From NCBI RefSeq assembly GCF_021531815.1, contig NZ_JADYUM010000001.1, positions 1 to 64,000 of the forward strand: DNA of 64,000 nucleotides. The letters run 5' to 3'. The notes under the pieces are model-generated. The model ran no database searches. It saw only the letters and a program-made list of their open reading frames with translations, and was not told the DNA's origin. Of this stretch, positions 8,330 to 16,405 are shown piece by piece (within the stretch, counting starts at the first letter, position 1; every line of letters starts with the position of its first letter). A program made the translations under genes and the position numbers. The DNA is from Pseudoflavonifractor phocaeensis. GTDB taxonomy: Bacteria; Bacillota; Clostridia; Oscillospirales; Oscillospiraceae.

Positions 8330-9172
8330 GTCATCCTTTCTGCGGTACCAATGAATGTCAAACCCGATCCCTGTCTCCAGCTGATGCAGTTCTTTCAGCC
8401 GTTCCACCCCTGCCTTTGGAGTCTTCCAGGCGTAGGGTGTCATTCCGAACAGGGCCATGATGTCCGCCCCATTCTCCAGCGTGATCCGCCCCCGCACCTG
8501 CTCCACCCCCTGCCAGAGGAAGCCGGGGTAGTCCTCCCGCTTGGCCGGGTTCTCATAGGGCTGCTCGTATAAAACTTCCTTCATCTCCCACAGGTGCCGC
8601 GGGGCCGGGACCACATAGCAGTACAGTCCCCCGGGTTTCAGGACCCGGGCGAACTCCTCCGCCGCCAGGGGAGAAAACACGTTGGTCAGGATGTCCACGC
8701 TCCGGTCCGCCAAGGGCAGGCGGTAGACCGAGGCCACGGCAAACTCCCCCTGGGGCAGCCGCCTGGCCGCCCGGCGCAGGGCAAATTTGGACAGGTCCAC
8801 CCCGGCCATCCCGGGTTTCTTCCCCGCCCCGGTGAGGGCATGGAACAGTCCCTCGGTATAGTACCCCTGGCCGCAGCCGCTGTCCAGCAGCACCGGGCTC
8901 TGCTCCTCCCCCGACTCCCGGACCACCAGATGGCACAGGGCATCCCGCAGAGGGGCATAATACCCCTTCTCCAGAAAGGCCGACCGGGCGGCCACCATCT
9001 CCTTGTCGTCCCCCGGGTTCTGAGAGTGCTTCCGGTTGGCCGGGAGCAGATGGGTGTATCCGGCGGCGGCAATATCAAAACAGTGTCCGGCAGGACAGCG
9101 GTATTGATGCTCCTCCCTCTCCAGCGGCCCGGCGCACAGGGGACAGCAAAACAGGCTTTTCAAACACTTCAC
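8327..9172 (-). CDS. rlmA: 23S rRNA (guanine-N1)-methyltransferase, RlmA type
   Basis: A 281-residue SAM-dependent enzyme of the RlmA family, which methylates N1 of G745 or G748 in 23S rRNA; the latter activity gives tylosin resistance in some species. The N-terminal zinc ribbon is visible (CCPLCAGP then YRCPAGHCFD), followed by the family motif HSQNPGDDKEMVAARSAFL and SAM motif I LLDSGCGQGYYTEGL near residue 97. The start is a GTG with only a weak ribosome-binding site. The stop codon TAA (complement of 8327-8329) is formed by the last three bases of repeat copy B, so insertion may have replaced the original 3' end. Confidence 0.9.
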   Translation of the reverse strand: MKCLKSLFCCPLCAGPLEREEHQYRCPAGHCFDIAAAGYTHLLPANRKHSQNPGDDKEMVAARSAFLEKGYYAPLRDALCHLVVRESGEEQSPVLLDSGCGQGYYTEGLFHALTGAGKKPGMAGVDLSKFALRRAARRLPQGEFAVASVYRLPLADRSVDILTNVFSPLAAEEFARVLKPGGLYCYVVPAPRHLWEMKEVLYEQPYENPAKREDYPGFLWQGVEQVRGRITLENGADIMALFGMTPYAWKTPKAGVERLKELHQLETGIGFDIHWYRRKDD

Positions 9173-9198
9173 CTCATTGTCTCAGGTCAGCCGGGCCG

Positions 9199-10827
9199 TT
9201 ACCAGGCCGCCACGGTGCCGTCACACCTGGGTTCGGTCCCGCCCACCAGCAGGCCGTTGTCCGTCCGCCAGATGATCTCGCCCCGGCCCATGTCGATGTT
9301 GCTGTTTACTACCTCCACCTCGTGGCCCATCTCCGCCAGCTTCTTTCCCACATGGGCGGGAACTTCCCGCTCCAGCTGGATGTGCTTGCCGCCTATCCAC
9401 TGCATCCGCGGCGCGTCCAGGGCCTCCTGGGGGTTCATATGGTAATCAATGGTGTTCACCGCCACCAGAACGTGGCCCTGGGGCTGCATGAAGGCTCCCA
9501 TGACGCCGAAGGGGCCCACCGCCTCCCCGTCCTCGAGCATAAAGCCGGGGATGATGGTGTGGTAGGACTTCTTGCCCCCGGCCAGACAGTTGTCGCTGTT
9601 GGGGTCCAGGGAGAAGTTGGCGCCCCGGTTTTGCAGGGAGATGCCGGTACCGGGAATGGCAACGCCCGCGCCGAAGGTGGTGTAGTTGCTCTGGATGAAG
9701 GACACCATGTTGCCGAAGGGGTCGGCGGTACACAGGTAAATGGTGCCGCCGCAGGAGGGGTCTCCCGCTTCGGGCATCAGGGCTTTGCCGGTGACCAGGG
9801 CACGGCGGCGGGCGGCGTACTCCTCGGAGAGCATATCCTCCACCCTAGTCCTCATGTAACGGGGGTCGGCCACATAGGTCTTGGTGTCGGCGAAGGCCAG
9901 CTTGATGGACTCCAGAATTTTGTGGTATGTATCAGCGCACTCCTTCTCCCCGGACAGCTCCAACCCCTTCAGGATGTTCAAGGCCATAAGGACTGTGATG
10001 CCGTGGCCGTTGGGCGGGATCTCACAAATGGTGTAGCCCTTGTAGTCGGCGGTGATGGGTTCCACCCACGCCGGATGGTAATTTCTGAAATCGTCCTCGC
10101 AGAAATATCCCCCGGTCTCCCGGCTGAAGGCGACGATCTTCTCCATCAACGGCCCCCGGTAGTAGCTCTCGCAGTCGGTGGCCGCCAGCTCCTCCAGGGT
10201 CTGGGCGTACTCCTCCCAGCGGAACAGGTCGCCCGCCCGGTAAGGGGAGCCGTCCTCCTTCATAAAGGACTTCCACCAGTAGGCGTGGGGAGCCGGGTCC
10301 TTCTCCATGGCCGCGGCGATGCGGGCGGAGTCCTTGACCCACTGGGGCTCCAGGTTGACAGACACCGGGCAGCCCTCCCGGGCGTAGGAGATGGCGGGGG
10401 CGAACAGCTCAGACAGGGGCTTGGTTCCGAAGCGGCGGTTCAGCTCCGCCCAGCCGGCGGGAGCGCCGGGGACCATGGTGGGCACCCAGCCCGCCCTGGG
10501 CATCTCCGTATAGCCCAGGTCCCGCACCGTCCGGGCGTCCAGCGCCATGGGGGCCACGCCGCTGGCGTTGAGGCCGTAGAGCTTCTTCTCCTTCTCCACC
10601 CACACCAGGGCGAAACAGTCGGACCCCAGGCCGTTTCCCGTGGGCTCCAGCAGGGGCATGGCAGAGGCCATGGCCACGGCGGCGTCCATGGCGTTGCCCC
10701 CGGCTTTCATCACGTCCAGGCCGATCTGGGCCCCCAGAGGCACCGACGTGCAGGCCATGGCATGGCGGGCGTAAACCACATTCCGGTGGGAGGGATAGGC
10801 GTATTTCTGGGGATCAAACTGAGGCAT
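9199..10827 (-). CDS. ggt: Gamma-glutamyltransferase
   Basis: A 542-residue Ntn-hydrolase precursor. The central CGGTIYLCTADPFGN near residue 360 contains the Thr at which the proenzyme self-cleaves and which acts as nucleophile. GNAMDAAVAMASAMPLLEPTGNGLG near the start and GAFMQPQGHVLV late in the protein are GGT signatures. It transfers or hydrolyses gamma-glutamyl groups from glutathione and similar peptides. No signal peptide is visible, so it may be cytoplasmic, unlike the E. coli enzyme. I use the ATG at 10827 (AAGGAGA upstream), 35 codons inside a longer open frame that has no ribosome-binding site. A perfect 20-base palindrome lies in its leader. Confidence 0.9.
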   Translation of the reverse strand: MPQFDPQKYAYPSHRNVVYARHAMACTSVPLGAQIGLDVMKAGGNAMDAAVAMASAMPLLEPTGNGLGSDCFALVWVEKEKKLYGLNASGVAPMALDARTVRDLGYTEMPRAGWVPTMVPGAPAGWAELNRRFGTKPLSELFAPAISYAREGCPVSVNLEPQWVKDSARIAAAMEKDPAPHAYWWKSFMKEDGSPYRAGDLFRWEEYAQTLEELAATDCESYYRGPLMEKIVAFSRETGGYFCEDDFRNYHPAWVEPITADYKGYTICEIPPNGHGITVLMALNILKGLELSGEKECADTYHKILESIKLAFADTKTYVADPRYMRTRVEDMLSEEYAARRRALVTGKALMPEAGDPSCGGTIYLCTADPFGNMVSFIQSNYTTFGAGVAIPGTGISLQNRGANFSLDPNSDNCLAGGKKSYHTIIPGFMLEDGEAVGPFGVMGAFMQPQGHVLVAVNTIDYHMNPQEALDAPRMQWIGGKHIQLEREVPAHVGKKLAEMGHEVEVVNSNIDMGRGEIIWRTDNGLLVGGTEPRCDGTVAAW

Positions 10828-10907
10828 GGCGCATTTCTCCTTTTCCCTTTCACTGATTTTATTACGATTATCCATCCTGAACAAGGTTATATGTCTTTTG
10901 CTGGGAT

Positions 10908-10927
10908 CGTGCGGCGGCCGCCGCACG
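10908..10927. repeat. Perfect 20-base GC palindrome in the ggt leader
   Basis: GTGCGGCGGCCGCCGCAC extended by one pair on each side, about 80 bases upstream of the ggt start codon. It could form a leader hairpin or be a protein-binding site; nothing more can be said. Confidence 0.5.
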
Positions 10928-11033
10928 AACAAACCGCAATGGGGTCGATCCAGCAGACATTATTATACTAAAAACCGATCTCTTTGAACAGCGGGACGGA
11001 GAAATTTTATCTCCGCCCGCCGGTGGAAACAGA

Positions 11034-11066
11034 AGCGCCCGCTCACTGGAGCGGGCGCTTTTTCGT
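11034..11066. terminator. Bidirectional-type terminator after folD
   Basis: Stem AGCGCCCGCTC/GAGCGGGCGCT with loop ACTG, followed by TTTTT on the plus strand and a T-rich stretch on the minus strand. It ends the minus-strand ymfF-ymfH-lgt-folD operon. Confidence 0.85.
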
Positions 11067-11073
11067 ATGTATC

Positions 11074-11916
11074 TTATTTCCCGTGACGCCGGGCAGCCCG
11101 GAGGGTATTCTCCATCAGCATGGCCCGGGTCACCGGGCCCACGCCGCCGGGGACAGGGGTGATATAGGAGACCTTTTCCAGCGCCTCCTCAAAGACCACG
11201 TCGCCGCAGAGCTTGCCTTCGGTGTTCCGGTTCACGGCCACGTCCACAACCACGGCCCCCGGCTTGATCATATCGCCGGTGACCAGGCCCGTATGGCCGG
11301 CGGCAGACACCAGAATATCCGCCTGACGGCACTCCGCCGCCAGGTCCGGCGTCTTGGTGTGGCAGACGGTGACGGTGGCGTCTCCCCACAGCATGAGCAT
11401 TGCCTGAGGCTTGCCCACGATGTTGGACCGGCCCACCACCACGCAGCGTTTGCCGCTGGGGTCGATCTCATACTCGCTCAGCAGGCGCATCACCCCCGCT
11501 GGGGTGCAGGGCCAGAGGGTCTCCTCCCCCATCATCAGATAGCCCATGTTAGCCGGGTGGACGCAGTCCACGTCCTTGTCCGGTCGGATGGCCAGTTCCA
11601 CCGCCTTGCCGTCCAGATGTCCCGGCAGGGGGAACTGCACCAGCAGGCCGTCGATGTCCTCCCGCTGGTTCAGCGCCCCGATCAGGTCCAGCAGTTCCTC
11701 CTGTGTGGTCTCGCCAGGGAGCACATACTCCTCACTGTAAATGCCGCACTGGCTGCAGTCCTTCTTCTTTCCGTTGACATAGACCTTGGAGGCGGGGTTC
11801 TCCCCCACCAGCACCACGGCGAGGCCTGGCTTCCGGTCCATTTTCTCCACCTGCTCCCGCACGTGGTCCTTGATCTTGGCCGCCAGGGCCTTTCCGTCCA
11901 TGATCACAGCAGACAT
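11074..11916 (-). CDS. folD: Bifunctional methylenetetrahydrofolate dehydrogenase/cyclohydrolase FolD
   Basis: A 280-residue enzyme interconverting 5,10-methylene-THF, methenyl-THF and 10-formyl-THF. Family landmarks are VLVGENPASKVYVNGKKKDC with the catalytic Tyr and Lys, QFPLPGHLDGK, VVVGRSNIVGKPQA (the NADP-binding loop) and the C-terminal TPVPGGVGPVTRAMLMENT. It is the last gene of the operon, three bases after lgt, with AAGGAGGAATGA overlapping the lgt stop codon. Confidence 0.97.
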   Translation of the reverse strand: MSAVIMDGKALAAKIKDHVREQVEKMDRKPGLAVVLVGENPASKVYVNGKKKDCSQCGIYSEEYVLPGETTQEELLDLIGALNQREDIDGLLVQFPLPGHLDGKAVELAIRPDKDVDCVHPANMGYLMMGEETLWPCTPAGVMRLLSEYEIDPSGKRCVVVGRSNIVGKPQAMLMLWGDATVTVCHTKTPDLAAECRQADILVSAAGHTGLVTGDMIKPGAVVVDVAVNRNTEGKLCGDVVFEEALEKVSYITPVPGGVGPVTRAMLMENTLRAARRHGK

Positions 11917-11919
11917 GGC

Positions 11920-12945
11920 TCATTCCTCCTTGCCGTCATCCGCAGGAGGCTTTCTGTTCTCGTCTGCCGGATGCTCGCTTTGATTGTCGGCCGTTTCCGG
12001 GGCGGCCTCCCCATTTTCCGCCTTCTGGCGGGCGGCCAGCCGGCCCACATAGAGCACCGACGGGCTGCGCAGGTTCCTCCGCCACATCCAGACCATGGCC
12101 ACCGCCGCGGCCACCGCCGTGAGGACGGCAAACATCTGGGAGGTGCGGATGGGAGCGCCGAACAGTTCCAGGCCGAAGAAGTACAGGCTGTCGGTACGCA
12201 GGCCCTCGATCCAGGCCCGGCCCAGGCCGTACCAGAAGAAATAAAACAGGAAGCACTGGCCGTCAAATTTCCGCTTTTTCCCGATCCAGTAGACCGCAAT
12301 CAAGCCCACCAGGTTCCAGGCCGACTCATAGAAAAAGGTGGGGTGCACGCCCAAATTGCCGGACAGGATGGCCTGGGCCCCCGCCTCGTCCACGTAGCCG
12401 TGGGCCAGCGTGTATTCCGCGATGGAGGGGGAACACATCCGCCAGGGCAGGGTAGTAACGTCGCCGAAGGCCTCCACATTCATGAAGTTGCCCCACCGGC
12501 CGATGAGCTGGCCGATGAACAGGCCGTGGACCCCCAGGTCGGCATAGGCCAGGAAGCTGATCTTCCGCACGCGGCAGAAGATCAGCAGCACAATGGCCGA
12601 GGAGATGATGGCCCCATAGATGGCCAAGCCGCCGTCACTGTACCGGAAAATAGCCCCCCAGTCCAGGGAGCCGTCCTCCAGCCGGTACAGGTCCAGGTTG
12701 AACACCACATAGTAGACCCGGATGGCCACCAGGGCGGCTGGGACGGCGAAGAGCATCATGTCGATGATCTGGTCCTCATTGATGCCGAAGCGGGGGGCCC
12801 ACCTGATGCACAGGAAGACCGCCAGCAGCAGCCCGGAGGCGATGATGACTCCATACCAGTAGATGGGCCGGCCCAGAATGGTGAGGGCCACCCGGTTCAG
12901 GGTAAACTCCAGCCCCAGTCCGGGGAAGGAGACCACGTTCGTCAT
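11920..12945 (-). CDS. lgt: Prolipoprotein diacylglyceryl transferase
   Basis: A 341-residue integral membrane enzyme that adds diacylglycerol from phosphatidylglycerol to the lipobox cysteine of prolipoproteins. About seven membrane helices are visible, with the Lgt signature GRWGNFMNVEAFG near residue 150 and HPTFFYESAWNLVG near 200. The C-terminal 55 residues are a charged, low-complexity cytoplasmic tail not needed for the fold. Its ATG overlaps the preceding peptidase stop codon (ATGA). At least one lipoprotein client in the window is TctC (57882-58916). Confidence 0.96.
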   Translation of the reverse strand: MTNVVSFPGLGLEFTLNRVALTILGRPIYWYGVIIASGLLLAVFLCIRWAPRFGINEDQIIDMMLFAVPAALVAIRVYYVVFNLDLYRLEDGSLDWGAIFRYSDGGLAIYGAIISSAIVLLIFCRVRKISFLAYADLGVHGLFIGQLIGRWGNFMNVEAFGDVTTLPWRMCSPSIAEYTLAHGYVDEAGAQAILSGNLGVHPTFFYESAWNLVGLIAVYWIGKKRKFDGQCFLFYFFWYGLGRAWIEGLRTDSLYFFGLELFGAPIRTSQMFAVLTAVAAAVAMVWMWRRNLRSPSVLYVGRLAARQKAENGEAAPETADNQSEHPADENRKPPADDGKEE

Positions 12946-14225
12946 GCTTCCTTCCCCCTCTTGGGCGTCACCAGGGACAGGGCGGTCCGTTCGTCGGTCA
13001 CCCAGTTCTCGATCAGCTTCTCCGCGTCCTCCTTGGTGACGGAGGCGAACAGGTCGGCGAAGCGCAGGTAGTCAAATCCGGCGAAGAAAGCCTGGGCCTG
13101 CCCCACACAGAGGTTCTCAAAAGAGTTCAAGCCCCGGACCTTGGCCCCGTAGAGGCCCTTTTTCAGCCGCTCCCACAGCTGGGGATCGATGCCCTCCCGG
13201 CCGATCCGGGCGGCCTCGCCGGCGATCGCCTTGCGGACGGCGTAGGGATCCTTTGACTCTCCTCCGGCGTACAGGAAGGAGCAGCCGGGGTAGCTCTCAT
13301 AGCCGTAAGCGAAGTTCTGGTTGATGAGGCCCTCCCGGTACAGCTTGGCGTACAAGGGGCTGGAGTTGCCCGTCAGGGCCTCCATGGCCAGTTCGGCCAC
13401 CAGCTGCTGCTTCAAGTCCCCCTCCCCCTTCTCGGGGGCGGCGCCCTTATAGCCCAGCTGGAAAATGGGGGTGGACACCTCCATGGCGGTCTCGATGACG
13501 CTCTGGGCCGCCCGATCACTCTCCTTCTCCCCGTAGTCCTTGAGGGCGATGGGGCCGGCCTCCCTGGGCAGGATCTCCCGGGCCACGTCACAGATGTGCT
13601 CCGGGTCCACATTGCCCGCCACGCACAGGGTCATGTTGGCCGGGTCGTAAAATGCCTTGTGGCAGGCGTAGAGGGTATCGGCGGTGATATGGGAGATGGA
13701 CTCCACGCTGCCCGCCACGCTGACCCGGATGGGATGGCGCTTGTACAGGGCGGCCATCAGGTTCATAAACACCTTCCAGTCGGGGTTGTCCTGGATCATG
13801 CCGATCTCCTGGCCGATGATGCCCTGCTCCTTGTCCACGCTCTCCTGGGTGAACCAGGGAACGGAGACGAAGGACAGGAGGATACGCAGGTTTTCCTCAA
13901 ACTTTTCGGTGGACTCAAAGTAGTAGCCGGTGATGGCGGAGCTGGTGAAGGCGTTGGGACTGGCCCCGTTGGCCGCCAGCTCCTGTAGGGCGTTGCCCTC
14001 CTTGGTATCGAACATCTTATGCTCCAGGTAGTGGGCCACTCCGGCGGGGGTATCGTGCCACTCCCCATCCAGGAAGAAGCGCATATCCATGCCGCCGTAG
14101 TTGGTGGCGAAGAAGGCATAGCCCTTCTGGAACTCAGGCTTGGGGAACACAAAGACATTCAGGCCGTTTTCCAGCACCTGGTGGTACATCTTCTCCCCCA
14201 CCCGGGAAAAATTCACCTGTTCCAT
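12942..14225 (-). CDS. M16-family zinc metallopeptidase, YmfH-like (catalytic partner)
   Basis: A 427-residue protein of the pitrilysin family. The inverted zinc motif HxxEH is present as HYLEH, residues 65-69, in the context AGVAHYLEHKMFD, so this partner should be catalytic. Further landmarks are AYEEP-like spacing of a downstream Glu and the region TLCVAGNVDPEHICDVA. M16 enzymes often work as a pair of an active and an inactive subunit forming a closed chamber, and the adjacent upstream gene is the inactive partner. The pair corresponds to Bacillus ymfH/ymfF. The substrate is unknown. Confidence 0.9.
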   Translation of the reverse strand: MEQVNFSRVGEKMYHQVLENGLNVFVFPKPEFQKGYAFFATNYGGMDMRFFLDGEWHDTPAGVAHYLEHKMFDTKEGNALQELAANGASPNAFTSSAITGYYFESTEKFEENLRILLSFVSVPWFTQESVDKEQGIIGQEIGMIQDNPDWKVFMNLMAALYKRHPIRVSVAGSVESISHITADTLYACHKAFYDPANMTLCVAGNVDPEHICDVAREILPREAGPIALKDYGEKESDRAAQSVIETAMEVSTPIFQLGYKGAAPEKGEGDLKQQLVAELAMEALTGNSSPLYAKLYREGLINQNFAYGYESYPGCSFLYAGGESKDPYAVRKAIAGEAARIGREGIDPQLWERLKKGLYGAKVRGLNSFENLCVGQAQAFFAGFDYLRFADLFASVTKEDAEKLIENWVTDERTALSLVTPKRGKEA

Positions 14226-14228
14226 GGG

Positions 14229-15512
14229 TCAGTCCTCCTTTCCCTTCAGGAAGTAGATGGTGTCCAGCTCCAGCCGCTGGGCCGCCGCCATGACCTGCTC
14301 CCGGGTCACGGCCTCAAACCGGGCGGCCAATTCCTCCGGGGTGTCGTCCAGCCCGGCCGCCGCCTGACCCAGCCAGAATTCCTCCTGGCGGGCCTGGTCG
14401 TCCAGCGCGGCCAGGTGGCTGCTGACCACGGTACGGCGGGCCCCCTCCAGCTCCCAGTCCTCGATCTTGCCCGCACGGATGTTGTCCAGCTGGGTCATGA
14501 TCTCATCCCGGGCCTGCTGGTACTTGTCAAACTCGATGCCGGAGGACACCAGCACCAGCCCCTTCATCTTCTCCAGCATGGAGCTGGCGTAGTAGCACAG
14601 GGACAGCTTCTCCCGCACGTTGAGGAACAGCTTGGACAGGGTTGTGCCGCCGAAGATGGCGTTGCACAGGACCAAGGCGGGATAGTCCTCCTCCCAGCAG
14701 GTCTGGCCGCCGGTGCGGAAGCCCATGGCCAGCTTGCCCTGGGTCACGTCCATGGCCTCCTCGATCACCCGGGGCTCAGGTCCGGCGGAGATGCGCACCT
14801 CGCAGTCCGGGTCCAGCCGGTCCTCATTCACCGGCAGGCCCGCCAGAGCGGAGCGCATGGCCTCCTCCACCCGGCCGGGCGCGGCGGAGCCGCAGTAGTA
14901 GACTTCCACAGCGGCCTCATGCATCAGCTCCTGATACCGCCGCCACAGGGAGGCGGGGGCGATGGCCTCCACATGGGCCTCGTCCCCCAGCTTGTCCACC
15001 CCAAAGGACTCCTCTCCGCACATGAGCTGGGTCAGGCGGTGGGTGGCGTAGGTCCTCTTGTCATTGATCTGGCCCCGGATGCGGTCCAGCAGATTGGCCT
15101 TTTCCCCCGCAGTGTAGTCGGGATCAAAGGCGCCGTCCCGGGTGTAGGGCTTCAGCAGCACCTCACCCAGAAGGTTGGCGGCGGGCTCCAGGATCTTTTC
15201 CCCCTCCAGGGCGTAGGCGTCGTCCAGGAAGCTGGCCACGAAGCCCACGCACTGGGTCTCCCCCTTCTTCCGGACCACCGGCTCGATGGCGCCGCCGTAC
15301 AGCTGGTCCAGGGCGGCGGACAGGGACTCCATGTCCGGATGGACCCCGGTGCCCCGGCGCAGGACCGAGGGGACCAGGGCGTTGGCCGCCGCCGTCTTGG
15401 GGTCCAGGGGGGCCATCAGCGTAATGGACAGGTAAGCGCTTTTAAATTTATCCGTGTGGACTGTACGCAGCCACACGCCGGGGAACAGCTCCCGGCGTTC
15501 CGTTTGTGACAT
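14229..15512 (-). CDS. M16-family peptidase-like protein, YmfF-like (no HxxEH)
   Basis: A 427-residue M16-fold protein. At the position of the zinc motif it reads ANALVPSVLRRGTGV, with no HxxEH, so it is probably the non-catalytic half of a heterodimer with the downstream gene. The second half contains FGGTTLSKLFLNVREKLSLCYYASS, the conserved Arg-Tyr substrate-binding motif, which suggests it contributes to peptide binding. I start at the ATG preceding SQTERREL (GAAAGGA upstream), not 11 codons earlier. First gene of the operon with ymfH, lgt and folD. Confidence 0.88.
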   Translation of the reverse strand: MSQTERRELFPGVWLRTVHTDKFKSAYLSITLMAPLDPKTAAANALVPSVLRRGTGVHPDMESLSAALDQLYGGAIEPVVRKKGETQCVGFVASFLDDAYALEGEKILEPAANLLGEVLLKPYTRDGAFDPDYTAGEKANLLDRIRGQINDKRTYATHRLTQLMCGEESFGVDKLGDEAHVEAIAPASLWRRYQELMHEAAVEVYYCGSAAPGRVEEAMRSALAGLPVNEDRLDPDCEVRISAGPEPRVIEEAMDVTQGKLAMGFRTGGQTCWEEDYPALVLCNAIFGGTTLSKLFLNVREKLSLCYYASSMLEKMKGLVLVSSGIEFDKYQQARDEIMTQLDNIRAGKIEDWELEGARRTVVSSHLAALDDQARQEEFWLGQAAAGLDDTPEELAARFEAVTREQVMAAAQRLELDTIYFLKGKED

Positions 15513-15732
15513 ATAAGGATGTTCCTTTCTCCGGGAAAATGGCAAAATTCGCAGATGGACATATCATACCACGACTGGTGGCAAAAAGTAAAGTGTGATA
15601 GTTGGTTGATGTCACCGAAATAGGGTATACCCGGTCCAAAAAATTTTTAAAAAAGCCCCGCTTGGTATGGTTTTGAAGTCCGCCCCATTGTATAATGGTG
15701 CCAGCCGAATTTGGAAAGGAAGGACCAGCCCC

Positions 15733-16359
15733 ATGACTGACCCCAGAGAGTTTTGGAATATGCGCTCCCGCAATTACGACGACCAGGTGGGCCCCCTCTA
15801 TGAGGACGCCTATACCCGGACGGCAAACAACACATTAAAATACCTCAAGCCCGGGGACCAGGTGCTGGACTTCGCCTGCGGCACCGGGATCGTCACCCTG
15901 CAGCTTGCCCCCCATGTGGCCCACATCCGGGCCATCGACATCTCCGACGAGATGGTGGCCCAGGCCAGCAAGAAGCTGGAGGGCGGGCAGTTCCCCAACG
16001 TGGAAATTACCCAGACCGACCTGTTTGACCCCTGTCTGGAGCCGGAGACCTTTGACGCAGTCACCGCCTTCAACGTGTTGTGTTATGTGGACGACCCGGC
16101 CAGGGTCTTCGCCCGCATCCGGGAGCTGCTCAAGCCCGGCGGCATGTTCCTCTCCGCCACCGACTGTCTGGGCCAGAAGCCGACAAAAGCGGGCCTCAAG
16201 AAGTTCTGGAAGAGCCGCACCGGCTCCATGCCCTATGTGGCCTTCTACACCATGAAGGGGCTGGAGCGGACCATTGCCCAAAACGGCTTTGCTGTTCTAG
16301 ACCGGGAAAACCTGTTTCCCGCTCCCCCCAACCTGTTCGTGGCCGCGCAAAAGGAATGA
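15733..16359 (+). CDS. Class I SAM-dependent methyltransferase
   Basis: A 208-residue Rossmann methyltransferase. Motif I is VLDFACGTGIVTLQLAP at about residues 44-60, the acidic ribose-binding residue follows in IRAIDISDEMV, and FDAVTAFNVLCYVDDP with LLKPGGMFLSATD forms motifs II and III. It resembles UbiE/MenG- and Methyltransf_11-type enzymes, but lacks clear quinone-specific signatures, so the substrate is unknown. It is a stand-alone gene with GGAAAGGAAGG before the ATG at 15733, and a possible -10 TATAAT at 15691-15696 without a good -35. Confidence 0.85.
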   Translation: MTDPREFWNMRSRNYDDQVGPLYEDAYTRTANNTLKYLKPGDQVLDFACGTGIVTLQLAPHVAHIRAIDISDEMVAQASKKLEGGQFPNVEITQTDLFDPCLEPETFDAVTAFNVLCYVDDPARVFARIRELLKPGGMFLSATDCLGQKPTKAGLKKFWKSRTGSMPYVAFYTMKGLERTIAQNGFAVLDRENLFPAPPNLFVAAQKE

Positions 16360-16365
16360 TGTTCT

Positions 16366-16400
16366 GCCGCCCGCCGGTTTTCCGGCGGGCGGTTTTTTTC
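16366..16400. terminator. Terminator between convergent methyltransferase and glucan synthase genes
   Basis: Stem CCGCCCGCCGG/CCGGCGGGCGG with a T-rich loop, followed by TTTTTTT on the plus strand. It sits between two convergent genes and probably serves both. Confidence 0.93.
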
Positions 16401-16405
16401 CGTCT

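Noticed and set aside
9322-10971. 549-codon open frame opposite ggt
   Set aside because: It is the complement of a well-supported gene with catalytic motifs; its own translation is His/Gly/Gln-rich with no family features. The same applies to long opposite-strand frames over other GC-rich genes.
10984-13071. 695-codon open frame opposite folD and lgt
   Set aside because: Shadow of two clear genes. No recognisable domain and no ribosome-binding site.
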